From Betaproteobacteria bacterium (GTDB taxonomy: Bacteria > Pseudomonadota > Gammaproteobacteria > Burkholderiales > SG8-41), in assembly GCA_023266245.1 (NCBI GenBank), contig JAHFRO010000035.1, positions 8,119 to 22,933 on the forward strand: a DNA stretch of 14,815 nt, in the 5' to 3' direction. The notes below the pieces were generated by a model. That model was not told the origin of the DNA and made no database searches. It saw only the letters and a program-made list of their open reading frames with translations. This document shows, piece after piece, positions 6,594-13,549 of this stretch. The position numbers and the translations under genes were made by a program. Positions within the stretch are counted from its first letter, which is position 1; each line of letters begins with the position of its first letter.

Positions 6594-6932
6594 ATGAACA
6601 TCGAAACACTGCGCTTTGATTCAGCGTCGGCACTTCCCGATGCTGACGATACTCACCGGTGCGCCTACAACGGAGCGTTCTGGGACATGGGTTTCAAGTG
6701 GCAATGGGACATCGATACTTACCGCGAACTATGCCGCATGCCGGAGGAAAAGGCGCGCATCCGCGCTTACGTCGAGCGCCACCAGCCGCACCTGCTCAAG
6801 GCGTATGACCCGGATTTCCTGGCCGACCTGATCCACGACAACAAGGTGCGGCGCCACGGCGCGATCGTCGCGGCAAAAGCGGCCGGCAAGCCGCTCAACC
6901 TTAGCTGCAACGCGTTGAAGGCGGCTGAGTGA
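6594..6932 (+). CDS. Unknown 112-residue protein, divergent from lysR
   Basis: I do not recognise this protein. It is a real gene judging by a strong AAGGAGG site six bases before the ATG, a LysR-type operator upstream, and coupling to the next gene by a GTGA overlap (6929-6932). It is soluble with no signal peptide or membrane segment. It is rich in aromatic and charged residues, with a core GAFWDMGFKWQWDIDTYREL (about 28-47) followed by acidic-basic helices and a conserved-looking stretch KAYDPDFLADLIHDNKVRRH. It has three cysteines but no CxxC motif. Its partner is a ketopantoate reductase-like gene that is now truncated, so the original two-gene operon may have handled a small hydroxy- or keto-acid; this is only inference from context. 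Confidence 0.75.
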   Translation: MNIETLRFDSASALPDADDTHRCAYNGAFWDMGFKWQWDIDTYRELCRMPEEKARIRAYVERHQPHLLKAYDPDFLADLIHDNKVRRHGAIVAAKAAGKPLNLSCNALKAAE

Positions 6933-7030
6933 TAAGAATCTGCGTGGTGGGCGCCGGCTCGATCGGCGGCTACCTCGCCGTGTTGCTGGCGCGCGCCGGC
7001 AACGAGGTCACCGTGATCACACGTGGCGCG
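6929..7030 (+). pseudogene. N-terminal stub of a ketopantoate reductase (PanE/ApbA)-like gene
   Basis: The GTG at 6929 overlaps the stop of the upstream gene and opens an NAD(P)-binding fold: IRICVVGAGSIGGYLAVLLA, then RAGNEVTVITRGA, which is the typical first 34 residues of 2-dehydropantoate 2-reductases (family length about 300). After about 7030 the frame continues only as the antisense of the garR 3' end and resembles nothing. The rest of the gene is lost, and the break lies within about 20-50 bp of the garR stop. A truncation by deletion or rearrangement is the simplest reading. Confidence 0.82.
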
Positions 7031-7048
7031 TTCCCTGCCCGCGGCCGG

Positions 7049-7960
7049 CTAATCCAGCACCTCGCCCGCACCGCCTCTTTGATCGATGGTGTGGTTGGCC
7101 TGCCATTCCAGCGCGCGCACCAGGGCGGAGTGGTCCCATTGCGAGCCACCGCGCGCGGCGCAGGCGTTGAACAGCTCTTGGCAGCTTGCGGTATGGGGCA
7201 GGCTGAGGTGCAACGCGCGCGCACCCGCGAGCGCGAGATTGAGGTCCTTCTGGTGCAGCTCGATGCGGAAGCCCGGATCGAAGGCGCGCTTGATCATGCG
7301 CTCGCCGTGGATCTCGAGAATCTTCGAGGAAGCGAAGCCTCCCATCAGCGCTTGCCGTACCCGGGCGGGATCCGCGCCCGCCTTGGAAGCGAACAGCAGC
7401 GCCTCCCCCACCGCTTCGATGGTCAGGGCGACAATGATCTGATTGGCGACCTTGCAGGTCTGCCCGTCGCCGTTGCCGCCGACCAGCGTGATGTTCTTGC
7501 CCATCAGCTCGAACAACGGCTTGATCTTATTGAACACGTCCTCCGGGCCACCGACCATGATTGTGAGTGTCGCCGCCTTCGCTCCGACTTCGCCGCCTGA
7601 AACCGGGGCGTCGAGGTACTGGCAGCGAAGCTGGTTGATCTTCTCCGCAAAGCGCTTGGTCTCGAGCGGGGAGATCGAGCTCATGTCCACCACGATCTTG
7701 CCCGGCGCGAGCCCCTCTGCAACGCCCGGTGTACCGAACAGCGCCGACTCCACGTGCGGGGTGTCGGGCACCATGGTGATGATGATATCCGCCTTCTGGG
7801 CCACGTCCTTGGAATTCGCGCAGGGTTTCCCGCCCTGTTCGATGAGATATTTCGGTACCGGCTTCAGGTCCGACAGATAGACCTCGTGTCCGCCCGCGAT
7901 GAGATGTCCGGCCATGGGCGCGCCCATGATGCCGAGACCGATAAATCCGACCTTGCTCAC
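7049..7960 (-). CDS. garR: Tartronate semialdehyde reductase (2-hydroxy-3-oxopropionate reductase)
   Basis: This cytoplasmic enzyme reduces tartronate semialdehyde to D-glycerate with NAD(P)H, the last step of the glyoxylate-to-glycerate (D-glycerate) pathway. It is a beta-hydroxyacid dehydrogenase of 303 residues. It shows the Rossmann motif GFIGLGIMG (5-13), the substrate-binding DAPVSGG (117-123) and the catalytic lysine in KVANQ (Lys170). The GTG start overlaps the TGA of hyi by GTGA and follows AAAGGAGAAGG, so the two are coupled. The body of the family ends around ALVRALEWQANHTI; here about ten more residues (QRGGAGEVLD) follow, running toward the break point of the neighbouring pseudogene, so the tail may be a by-product of that rearrangement. 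The name glxR is also used for this operon member. Confidence 0.94.
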   Translation of the reverse strand: MSKVGFIGLGIMGAPMAGHLIAGGHEVYLSDLKPVPKYLIEQGGKPCANSKDVAQKADIIITMVPDTPHVESALFGTPGVAEGLAPGKIVVDMSSISPLETKRFAEKINQLRCQYLDAPVSGGEVGAKAATLTIMVGGPEDVFNKIKPLFELMGKNITLVGGNGDGQTCKVANQIIVALTIEAVGEALLFASKAGADPARVRQALMGGFASSKILEIHGERMIKRAFDPGFRIELHQKDLNLALAGARALHLSLPHTASCQELFNACAARGGSQWDHSALVRALEWQANHTIDQRGGAGEVLD

Positions 7961-8757
7961 AGTGCCTTCTCCTTTAACGGTTGCAGATAGTGACTGGCCC
8001 AGCGCAGCCCCTCAAGCGTCGTGGTGCGCGGCTTGTATTCGCATCCGACCCACCCGTCGTAGCCCAGCTGGTCGATGAAGCGGAACAGAAACGGGTAGCT
8101 GATCTCGCCCGTCCCCGGCTCGTTGCGTCCGGGATTGTCGGCGAGCTGCAGGTGCGCGATGCGCTGCAGGTTGGCCTCAATGGTGCGCGCCAGGTCGCCC
8201 TCCATCACCTGCATGTGGTAGATGTCGTACTGCAGCCACAGATTTGGCGAGCCGACCTCCGCCATGATCTCGAGCGCCTGCCGGGTGCGGCACAGGAAGA
8301 AGCCGGGGATGTCGCGCGTGTTGACGGGCTCGATCAGCAGTTTGATCCCGGCCTGCTTGAGCTTGCCCGCGGCGAAGCGGAGGTTCGAGACGAAGGTCTC
8401 GCGCAGTTTCTCCGGCGCGACGCCCGCGGGCGCGATGCCGACGAGGCAGTTCAGCTGCCTGCAGCCCAGTGCGGTCGCATACTCGATCGCTTTACCGACG
8501 CCGTCCTGAAACTCGCCGACCCGGTCGGGATGGCAGCCGATGCCGCGCTCGCCCTTGGCCCAGTTGCCGGCGGGCAGGTTGTGCAGCACCTGCGCGAGCT
8601 TGTGCTTTTTGAGCTCGTCGGCGAGCCGGTTCTTGTCGTAGTCGTAGGGAAACAGGTACTCGACCCCGATGAACCCGGCTTTCGCCGCAGCGGCGAAACG
8701 GTCCATGAAGTCGAGCTCGTTCCACAGCATCGTGAGATTGGCGCAGAACTTAGGCAT
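7957..8757 (-). CDS. hyi: Hydroxypyruvate isomerase
   Basis: Hyi interconverts hydroxypyruvate and tartronate semialdehyde in the cytoplasm. The 266-residue protein has the TIM-barrel plan of the xylose isomerase-like family and the usual length (E. coli 258). The catalytic glutamates are seen in LIEPVNTRDIPGFF (Glu143) and GCEYKP (Glu240). Probable metal ligands are Asp178 in QYDIYHMQ and Gln204 in HLQLADNPGRNEPGTGEI. The ATG at 8757 is preceded by GGGAG at seven bases. It is the middle gene of gcl-hyi-garR, 37 bp after gcl and overlapping garR by four bases. Confidence 0.96.
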   Translation of the reverse strand: MPKFCANLTMLWNELDFMDRFAAAAKAGFIGVEYLFPYDYDKNRLADELKKHKLAQVLHNLPAGNWAKGERGIGCHPDRVGEFQDGVGKAIEYATALGCRQLNCLVGIAPAGVAPEKLRETFVSNLRFAAGKLKQAGIKLLIEPVNTRDIPGFFLCRTRQALEIMAEVGSPNLWLQYDIYHMQVMEGDLARTIEANLQRIAHLQLADNPGRNEPGTGEISYPFLFRFIDQLGYDGWVGCEYKPRTTTLEGLRWASHYLQPLKEKAL

Positions 8758-8794
8758 GACTACGCTCCCATGAATTGCGGTCGGCCCTGACGCG

Positions 8795-10561
8795 CTATGC
8801 GGCCTTGGCCAGCTCCTTCTCTTCCTCGACGTCGAGGATTTCCTCGAATTCAGTGATCTTATCGATCTCGGGCCCCATTGAGATGTCGGTCTTGCGTTCG
8901 GTGATGACCTCGACGATCACCGGCAGGCGCAGCTTCTCCGCCAGCTGGCGCGCCGTCTGGATGGTTTCCTGGATCTTGTCCGGCTCGAATACGCGAAATG
9001 CCTTGCAGCCGAACGCCTCGGTGGCCTTGACATGGTCGACGCCGTACTCGCCGATCTCGGGGCAATTGATGTTCTTGAATGCGAGCTGCACCTCGTAGTC
9101 CATCTTGTAGCCCTTCTGCGCCTGGCGGATCAGCCCGAGATAGGAGTTATTGAGCAGCACCATCACGAACGGCACCTGGTACTGCGCGGCGACGGCAAGC
9201 TCCTCGATCAGGAACTGGAACGAATAGTCGCCCACCACGCCCACCACTTCCCGGGACGGGTCCGCGAGCTTGGCACCGATGCAGGCCGAGATCTCCCAGC
9301 CGAGCGGACCGGCCTGGCCGCAGATGATGTAATTGCGCGGCTGGTTGATCTTCTGGAACTGGCCCGAGGCGATCTGGTAGAGCCCAATCGCAGTGACAAA
9401 GCGCGTATCGTCGTTGAACGCGCGGTTGATCTCCTGGAACACGCGCTGCGGCTTGACCGGCACATTGTCGAAATCGGTACGCCGCAGCATGGTGCGCCTG
9501 CGGCTCTCGCATTCCGCGACCCAGCGGCTGCGGTCAGTGAGCCTGCCCGCCTGTTTGCGCTCGCGCGCCGCCGTGACCAGCAGCTCGAGCGCCACTTTCG
9601 CGTCGGAGACAATACCGAGATCGGGGCAGAACACGCGCCCGATCTGCGTCGGCTCGATGTCTATGTGCACGAACTTGCGGCCGCTGGTGTAGACCTCGAC
9701 GCTGCCGGTGTGGCGGTTTGCCCAGCGGTTGCCGATACCGAGCACGAAGTCGCTGCGCAGAAAACTGGCGTTGCCGTAGCGATGCTGCGTTTGCAGCCCG
9801 ACCTGGCCGGCCATCAACGGATGATCGTCGGGTATCGCCCCCCAAGCCATCAGCGTCGGCACCACCGGTGTGTTGGTGAGTTCGGCGAACTCAACGAGCA
9901 GTTCGCAGGCATCGGCGTTGACCACGCCGCCGCCGGCGACGATCAGCGGACGGTTCGCCCGGTTCAGCATCTCGAGCGCTTTTTCGATCTGCTTGCGGCT
10001 GGCGCGAGGCTTGAACACCTCGAGCGGCTGGTCGGCCTCGGGATCGTACTCGATGATCTGTTTCTGCACGTCGAGCGGCAGGTCGATCAGCACCGGCCCC
10101 GGTCGGCCGGAACGCATCACGTGGAAAGCGTGGCGGAACGCCCACGGCACTTGCGCGCCTTCCATCACCGTGACCGACCATTTGGTCACCGGTCGCGCGA
10201 TCGCGGCGACGTCGATCGCCTGGAAATCCTCCTTGTGCAGCTTCGCCGTGGGCGCCTGTCCGGTAATGCACAGGATCGGCACGCTGTCGGCCATCGCGGA
10301 GTAGAGACCGGTGATCATGTTGGTTCCGGCGGGGCCCGAGGTCCCGATGCACACGCCGACCTTGCCGGCGGCGGCGCGGCTGTAACCTTCCGCGGAGTGC
10401 GTGCCGCCCTCCTCGTGCCGCACCAGAACATGCCTGATCGAGCTGCCTCGCAGTGCTTCATAGAAGGGAAGGATCGCCGCGCCCGGCACGCCGAACGCCA
10501 CCTTGACGCCCTCGCTTTCCAGCACCCTGATCGCCGCTTCCGCGGCCGTCATCTTTGCCAT
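8795..10561 (-). CDS. gcl: Glyoxylate carboligase (tartronate-semialdehyde synthase), Glu-type
   Basis: Gcl joins two glyoxylate molecules, releasing CO2, to give tartronate semialdehyde. It is a thiamine-diphosphate enzyme of 588 residues, the normal size. The N-terminal pyrimidine-binding domain contains GVPGAAILPFYEAL (24-37) and IGTSGPAGTNMITGLYSA; the C-terminal ThDP motif runs from GDYS (444-447) to NN (471-472). Gcl of E. coli is known for having Val51 where other ThDP enzymes have a catalytic Glu. Here the aligned segment reads RHEEGGTHSAEGY, with Glu50 in that place, as I recall for actinobacterial Gcl. The context (hyi and garR follow) still supports glyoxylate use. It starts the operon, with a perfect FNR-type box about 100 bp upstream. 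Another ThDP carboligase activity is possible but less likely. Confidence 0.93.
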   Translation of the reverse strand: MAKMTAAEAAIRVLESEGVKVAFGVPGAAILPFYEALRGSSIRHVLVRHEEGGTHSAEGYSRAAAGKVGVCIGTSGPAGTNMITGLYSAMADSVPILCITGQAPTAKLHKEDFQAIDVAAIARPVTKWSVTVMEGAQVPWAFRHAFHVMRSGRPGPVLIDLPLDVQKQIIEYDPEADQPLEVFKPRASRKQIEKALEMLNRANRPLIVAGGGVVNADACELLVEFAELTNTPVVPTLMAWGAIPDDHPLMAGQVGLQTQHRYGNASFLRSDFVLGIGNRWANRHTGSVEVYTSGRKFVHIDIEPTQIGRVFCPDLGIVSDAKVALELLVTAARERKQAGRLTDRSRWVAECESRRRTMLRRTDFDNVPVKPQRVFQEINRAFNDDTRFVTAIGLYQIASGQFQKINQPRNYIICGQAGPLGWEISACIGAKLADPSREVVGVVGDYSFQFLIEELAVAAQYQVPFVMVLLNNSYLGLIRQAQKGYKMDYEVQLAFKNINCPEIGEYGVDHVKATEAFGCKAFRVFEPDKIQETIQTARQLAEKLRLPVIVEVITERKTDISMGPEIDKITEFEEILDVEEEKELAKAA

Positions 10562-10627
10562 GTTTCCACCTTGCCCTCTGTAGACCGCAGTGAATTCCGA
10601 TTAGTAAAAGCTCATTCTGCAATGCGA

Positions 10628-10669
10628 AATTTACGGTAGCCAGCCGCAGATTACATTGATCGAGATCAA
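10628..10669 (-). promoter_or_regulatory. FNR-type box and -10 element of the gcl operon
   Basis: TTGATCGAGATCAA (10656-10669) is a perfect TTGAT-N4-ATCAA site for FNR/ANR/Dnr-type regulators. On the minus strand TAAATT (10633-10628) is a 4/6 match to a -10 box. It would begin transcription near 10621, placing the box centre at -41.5, the class II activator position. The leader to the gcl ATG would be about 60 nt. The site is seen directly; the regulator and the sign of control are inferred. Confidence 0.62.
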
Positions 10670-10791
10670 CTTTTACAGTCTGGGATCACGGCTGGTTGGT
10701 TTGTATGCGCTTGAAATAAATAATGAAATTACCTAGACCCCGGTTTTGAAACGGCGCGCAGCTTGGGCCGGCGTCGGGCGCCGCTCGTATC

Positions 10792-11115
10792 TTATGGCCC
10801 CTCGTCGCCCGACAGCCGCAGGCTGCGCATGTGGTACGGCTTGCCGGCGTGCTGCGTCAGCACGCCTTGGTTGATATCCACGCCCAGTCCCGGCGCCATC
10901 GGCAGTTCAATGTAACCGTTTTTCGGCTTCAGCTGATTAGGCGACACCTTATCGCCGAACTCCACCAGCGGCAGGAAATACCCGGTGATCGCGCGATCTC
11001 TTTCAGCTCCAAGATTCCGCCGACGCACGCCACATCGGGATTGAGAATGTCGGTGGCGCGCTTTTCCAGCAGCGGCCGGAAGCCGGTCTTGGTTTTTGAT
11101 CGAGGTGATTTTCAT
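10792..11115 (-). pseudogene. Remnant of an enolase-superfamily (MR/MLE) sugar-acid dehydratase gene
   Basis: The minus-strand frame starts MKITSIK, the normal beginning of mandelate racemase/muconate lactonizing enzyme family members. The next stretch makes sense only in another frame: FRPLLEKRATDILNPDVACV, then GGILELKEIAR, part of the C-terminal barrel with its ILNPD motif. After another join the first frame resumes with GYFLPLVEFGDKVSPNQL and runs to LRLSGDEGP, the C-terminus. Intact enzymes are about 380 residues; about 108 codons remain, with at least two deletions and frame changes. Intact relatives act on galactonate-like acids, but the substrate of this one cannot be told. It lies upstream of gcl on the same strand, and may once have fed the glycerate pathway. 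Confidence 0.85.
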
Positions 11116-11251
11116 CGTCGTGCGAAGATAGCGAATGGGGGAGCAAGCGAATCTATGTCGCGCCGCTCTGGTGTGTCAAGCGCGGTGCTATGCTTTCGCG
11201 CGATTTCCTCCTGCAACCATTCCAACATCTGAACTCGAAAAGGAACGCACT

Positions 11252-12124
11252 ATGAGCGAATCCGTCCTGCGCGGCGCGCTGCCGCAACCTGAAACCAGCT
11301 TGGAAGATCTCGTCACTGCGCTGCTGCCACAGGGTTTCGCGAAGATCGTTCAGCCGATCGCCTCCACCGTCATCACCACCGACGACAAGGGTCTCACGGC
11401 CGGTGAAGTGAAGATCGCAACGCGCAGTGGCCCGGTCCCCGCCTATCGCGCCATGCCGGAGAAGGGCGGCAAGTTTCCGGTGGTACTGGTGGTGCAGGAG
11501 ATCTTCGGTGTGCACGAGCACATCAAGGACGTCTGCCGCCGGCTCGCCAAGCTCGGTTACTTCGCGGTTTCCGTCGAGCTCTACTACCGCCAGGGCGACG
11601 TTTCGAAAATGACCGACAACCAGGAAATTTTTGCCAAGGTGGTCAATCACGTGCCCGACAGCCAGGTAATGTCTGATCTCGATGCCGCGGTGGTCTATGC
11701 CGAATCCACCGGCAAGGCCGACACGGGTAAGCTCGGTGTCACCGGCTTCTGCTGGGGCGGGCGCATCACCTGGACCTACTGCGTACACAACCCCAGGGTG
11801 AAAGCGGGCGTGGCTTGGTACGGCAGGCTGATCGCGCCGCAGAAGGCGCCACTGCAGCCCGCGTACCCGTTCGATCTCGCGCCCCATCTCAAGGTGCCCG
11901 TGCTCGGGTTATACGGCGGCGCGGACGCCAGCATCCCGGTCGAGCACCTCGAACAGATGCGCGCAGCCCTGAAAACGGCCGGCATCACGCACAGCGAGAT
12001 CATCGTCTATCCCGAGGCGCCGCACGCCTTCTACGCTGATTACCGGCCGAGTTATCGCAAGGACGCGGCCGAGGACGGCTGGAAGCGGATGCGGGAGTGG
12101 TTCAAGAAACACGGCGTGGCATAA
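11252..12124 (+). CDS. Dienelactone hydrolase family protein
   Basis: This alpha/beta hydrolase of 290 residues belongs to the dienelactone hydrolase family, which opens cyclic enol-lactones in aromatic ring degradation; many members have other ester substrates. The triad is complete: nucleophile in GFCWGG (Cys167), acid in YGGADASIP (Asp225) and base in EAPHAFYADYRPSY (His258). QEIFGVHEHIKDVCRRLA (82-99) carries the glutamate that pairs with the cysteine in the family. The frame opens earlier, but the ATG at 11252 has an AGGA site ten bases before and gives the family N-terminus. Residues 22-45 look like a faded Tat-type leader seen in relatives (no twin arginine), so the protein is probably cytoplasmic. 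It stands alone; no catechol genes are nearby, so the substrate is unknown. Confidence 0.93.
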   Translation: MSESVLRGALPQPETSLEDLVTALLPQGFAKIVQPIASTVITTDDKGLTAGEVKIATRSGPVPAYRAMPEKGGKFPVVLVVQEIFGVHEHIKDVCRRLAKLGYFAVSVELYYRQGDVSKMTDNQEIFAKVVNHVPDSQVMSDLDAAVVYAESTGKADTGKLGVTGFCWGGRITWTYCVHNPRVKAGVAWYGRLIAPQKAPLQPAYPFDLAPHLKVPVLGLYGGADASIPVEHLEQMRAALKTAGITHSEIIVYPEAPHAFYADYRPSYRKDAAEDGWKRMREWFKKHGVA

Positions 12125-12127
12125 ATG

Positions 12128-12153
12128 AAAAAGGCGGCTCACGCCGCCTTTTT
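12128..12153. terminator. Bidirectional intrinsic terminator
   Basis: A perfect 11-bp stem, AAAAAGGCGGC with GCCGCCTTTTT, surrounds the loop TCAC four bases after the dienelactone hydrolase stop. It has a T run in both directions, so it can end the plus-strand gene and the minus-strand lysine-rich gene that converge here. Confidence 0.93.
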
Positions 12154-12200
12154 CGTGACGATCGGCGACGGATACGCCGTCGTCGTCGAACGGATGCCGA

Positions 12201-12557
12201 TTACTTCTTAGTGCCTTCCGGCTTCTGATCCTTCTTCTTACCTTCGCCCTTGGTCTTCTTGCCTTCGCCCTTGGCCTTGCCTTCGCCTTTGGCCTTGGCT
12301 TTAGCTTTGGCTTTGGCTTTGGCTTTGGCTTTGGCTTTGTCAGCCTTCGGCTTGTCAGGCTGAGCCGGGGTGGCCGCAGTCGCAGGCTTAGCCGGGGTGG
12401 CCTTGGCGGCATCGCCCTTGGCCGGTGCCGCAGGCTGGGCCGGGGTCGCCTTGGCGGCATCGCCCTTGGCCGGTGCCGCAGGCTGGGCCGCGGCGCCGAA
12501 AGTGCTCGCCGCAAAGGCCGCAGCAATCAAAGTTGACAGCAGTTTGCTCATGTTCAT
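12201..12557 (-). CDS. Exported lysine/alanine-rich repeat protein
   Basis: The function is unknown. The 118-residue protein starts MNMSKLLSTLIAAAFAASTF, a clear signal peptide with likely cleavage after an AAA run near residue 24. The mature part has almost no hydrophobic residues. It holds two 16-residue repeats (QPAAPAKGDAAKATPA), a proline-alanine linker, seven or more KA dipeptides in a row, then GEGK units and a KKK-rich tail. The net charge is strongly positive. It resembles AlgP or histone H1-like tails in composition, but the signal peptide points to the periplasm or outside, where it could bind polyanions. Two ATGs (12557 and 12551) each have a purine-rich site upstream; the first is chosen. 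Expression likely starts at a TATAGT hexamer near 12611 (minus). The bidirectional terminator lies about 50 bp after its stop. Confidence 0.8.
   Translation of the reverse strand: MNMSKLLSTLIAAAFAASTFGAAAQPAAPAKGDAAKATPAQPAAPAKGDAAKATPAKPATAATPAQPDKPKADKAKAKAKAKAKAKAKAKGEGKAKGEGKKTKGEGKKKDQKPEGTKK
12297..12338. repeat. Hexanucleotide tandem repeat (GGCTTT)7 encoding Lys-Ala
   Basis: Seven 6-bp units follow without a break; six are GGCTTT and one (12303-12308) is AGCTTT. Read on the minus strand each unit gives Lys-Ala in the exported lysine-rich protein. A unit of six keeps the frame, so copy-number change would only lengthen or shorten the basic tract. Confidence 0.95.
12401..12490. repeat. 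48-bp tandem repeat, nearly two copies, in the lysine-rich gene
   Basis: The segments 12401-12442 and 12449-12490 are identical over 42 bp and are spaced by a 48-bp period. They encode two 16-residue copies of the PAAPAKGDAAKAT unit. Perfect identity at the DNA level suggests a recent duplication or ongoing slippage rather than an old repeat. Confidence 0.93.
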
Positions 12558-12753
12558 TCCTTTCCTCGAGTATGGGATGGTTATGTCCGGAAGCACGCCT
12601 CCGATCACGACTATAACGCGCGAGCCGCCCGGCGGTTGACTGCAGCCGGATGCCGGAGCGCCGCGCCCCCGAGTACAGTAAAATACCCCGCTGCTTCCGG
12701 CCCCCGGCAGGGCAAATTTCCTCCCGTTCGACAACCATACCTATTACAACGTC

Positions 12754-13527
12754 ATGGACCTCCATCTTTCCGGTCGCAGCGCACTGATTACCGGCGGCTC
12801 GCGCGGCATCGGCTTCGGCGTCGCGCAGCTGCTCGCCGCCGAAGGATGTCACCTCCATCTCGCTGCCCGCACTGCCGCCGATCTCGAGGCAGCGCGCGCG
12901 AAGATCCTTGCCACCCATAAGGTAAACGTCTCCTGCCACGCGCTCGACCTTTCTTCACACGACGGCACGGTGAAACTCGCGCACGAGTGTGGCGAGGTTG
13001 ACATCCTTATCAACAACGCTGGCGCGATACCGCAGGGCACGATTACCGGCATGGACGACAAGCAGGTGCGCGATTCGTGGGAGCTCAAGCTCTTCGGCTA
13101 CATCAACATGACGCGCGAGATCTACCGCAAGATGTGCGAGCAGCGCCGCGGCGTCATTATCAACGTCATCGGCAACGCCGGAGAGCGTCCCACGGCAGGT
13201 TACGTTGCGGGCAGCATCGCCAACGCCGGCTTGATGGCGATGTCGCGCGCCCTCGGCGCCGAAAGCCCGGATTACGGCGTGCGAGTGCTTGGCGTCAATC
13301 CCGTTGCAACCGCGACCGAGCGGGCGGTCGCGCGCTTGCGCGTTCGCGCCGAAAAGGAGCTGGGCGACGCCGAGCGCTGGCGCGAGCTGATCAAGGGGCT
13401 GCCGTTCGGGAGGCTCGCCACGGTGGAAGAGGTGGCAAACGTGATCGTATTCCTCGCCTCCGACCGCGCCTCGTACATGACCGGCACGATTGTCATGATC
13501 GACGGCGGGTCGAGCTTCAGAAAGTAG
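12754..13527 (+). CDS. SDR-family protein with an altered active site
   Basis: The 257-residue protein has the short-chain dehydrogenase fold: cofactor motif TGGSRGIG (13-20), a basic Arg39 after beta-2 that suits NADP(H), Asp65, NNAG (87-90) and the C-terminal PFGRLATVEEVANVIVFLAS with GTIVMIDGG. The catalytic tetrad Asn-Ser-Tyr-Lys is not conserved. The Asn position is Lys112 (ELKLFGY), no serine stands about 13 residues before Tyr150 (INVIGNAGERPTAGY), and the lysine of YxxxK is Ser154 (YVAGS). The lysine at 112 might stand in for the lost one. The protein is cytoplasmic and its substrate unknown. The ATG at 12754 lacks a good ribosome site; a TAAAAT (12679-12684) could be its -10. It converges with the next gene. 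Confidence 0.9.
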   Translation: MDLHLSGRSALITGGSRGIGFGVAQLLAAEGCHLHLAARTAADLEAARAKILATHKVNVSCHALDLSSHDGTVKLAHECGEVDILINNAGAIPQGTITGMDDKQVRDSWELKLFGYINMTREIYRKMCEQRRGVIINVIGNAGERPTAGYVAGSIANAGLMAMSRALGAESPDYGVRVLGVNPVATATERAVARLRVRAEKELGDAERWRELIKGLPFGRLATVEEVANVIVFLASDRASYMTGTIVMIDGGSSFRK

Positions 13528-13549
13528 GCCGGGATTCGCGGGAGCGCTC

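Noticed and set aside
7981..8790. 269-codon plus-strand open frame
   Set aside because: Antisense shadow of hyi; hyi has clear catalytic residues, ribosome site and operon context.
9032..10639. 535-codon plus-strand open frame
   Set aside because: It is the exact antisense of gcl, whose protein is unmistakable. Long antisense frames are common in GC-rich genes.
11135..11251. Longer start for the dienelactone hydrolase
   Set aside because: The upstream extension has no family resemblance, and a ribosome site precedes the ATG at 11252.
12290..12490. Possible CRISPR-like repeat array
   Set aside because: The repeats have no unique spacers, are in frame, and encode amino-acid repeats of one exported protein.
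12558..12734. Longer start for the lysine-rich protein
   Set aside because: It would bury the signal peptide 59 residues inside the protein; the ATG at 12557 with its purine-rich leader is far better.
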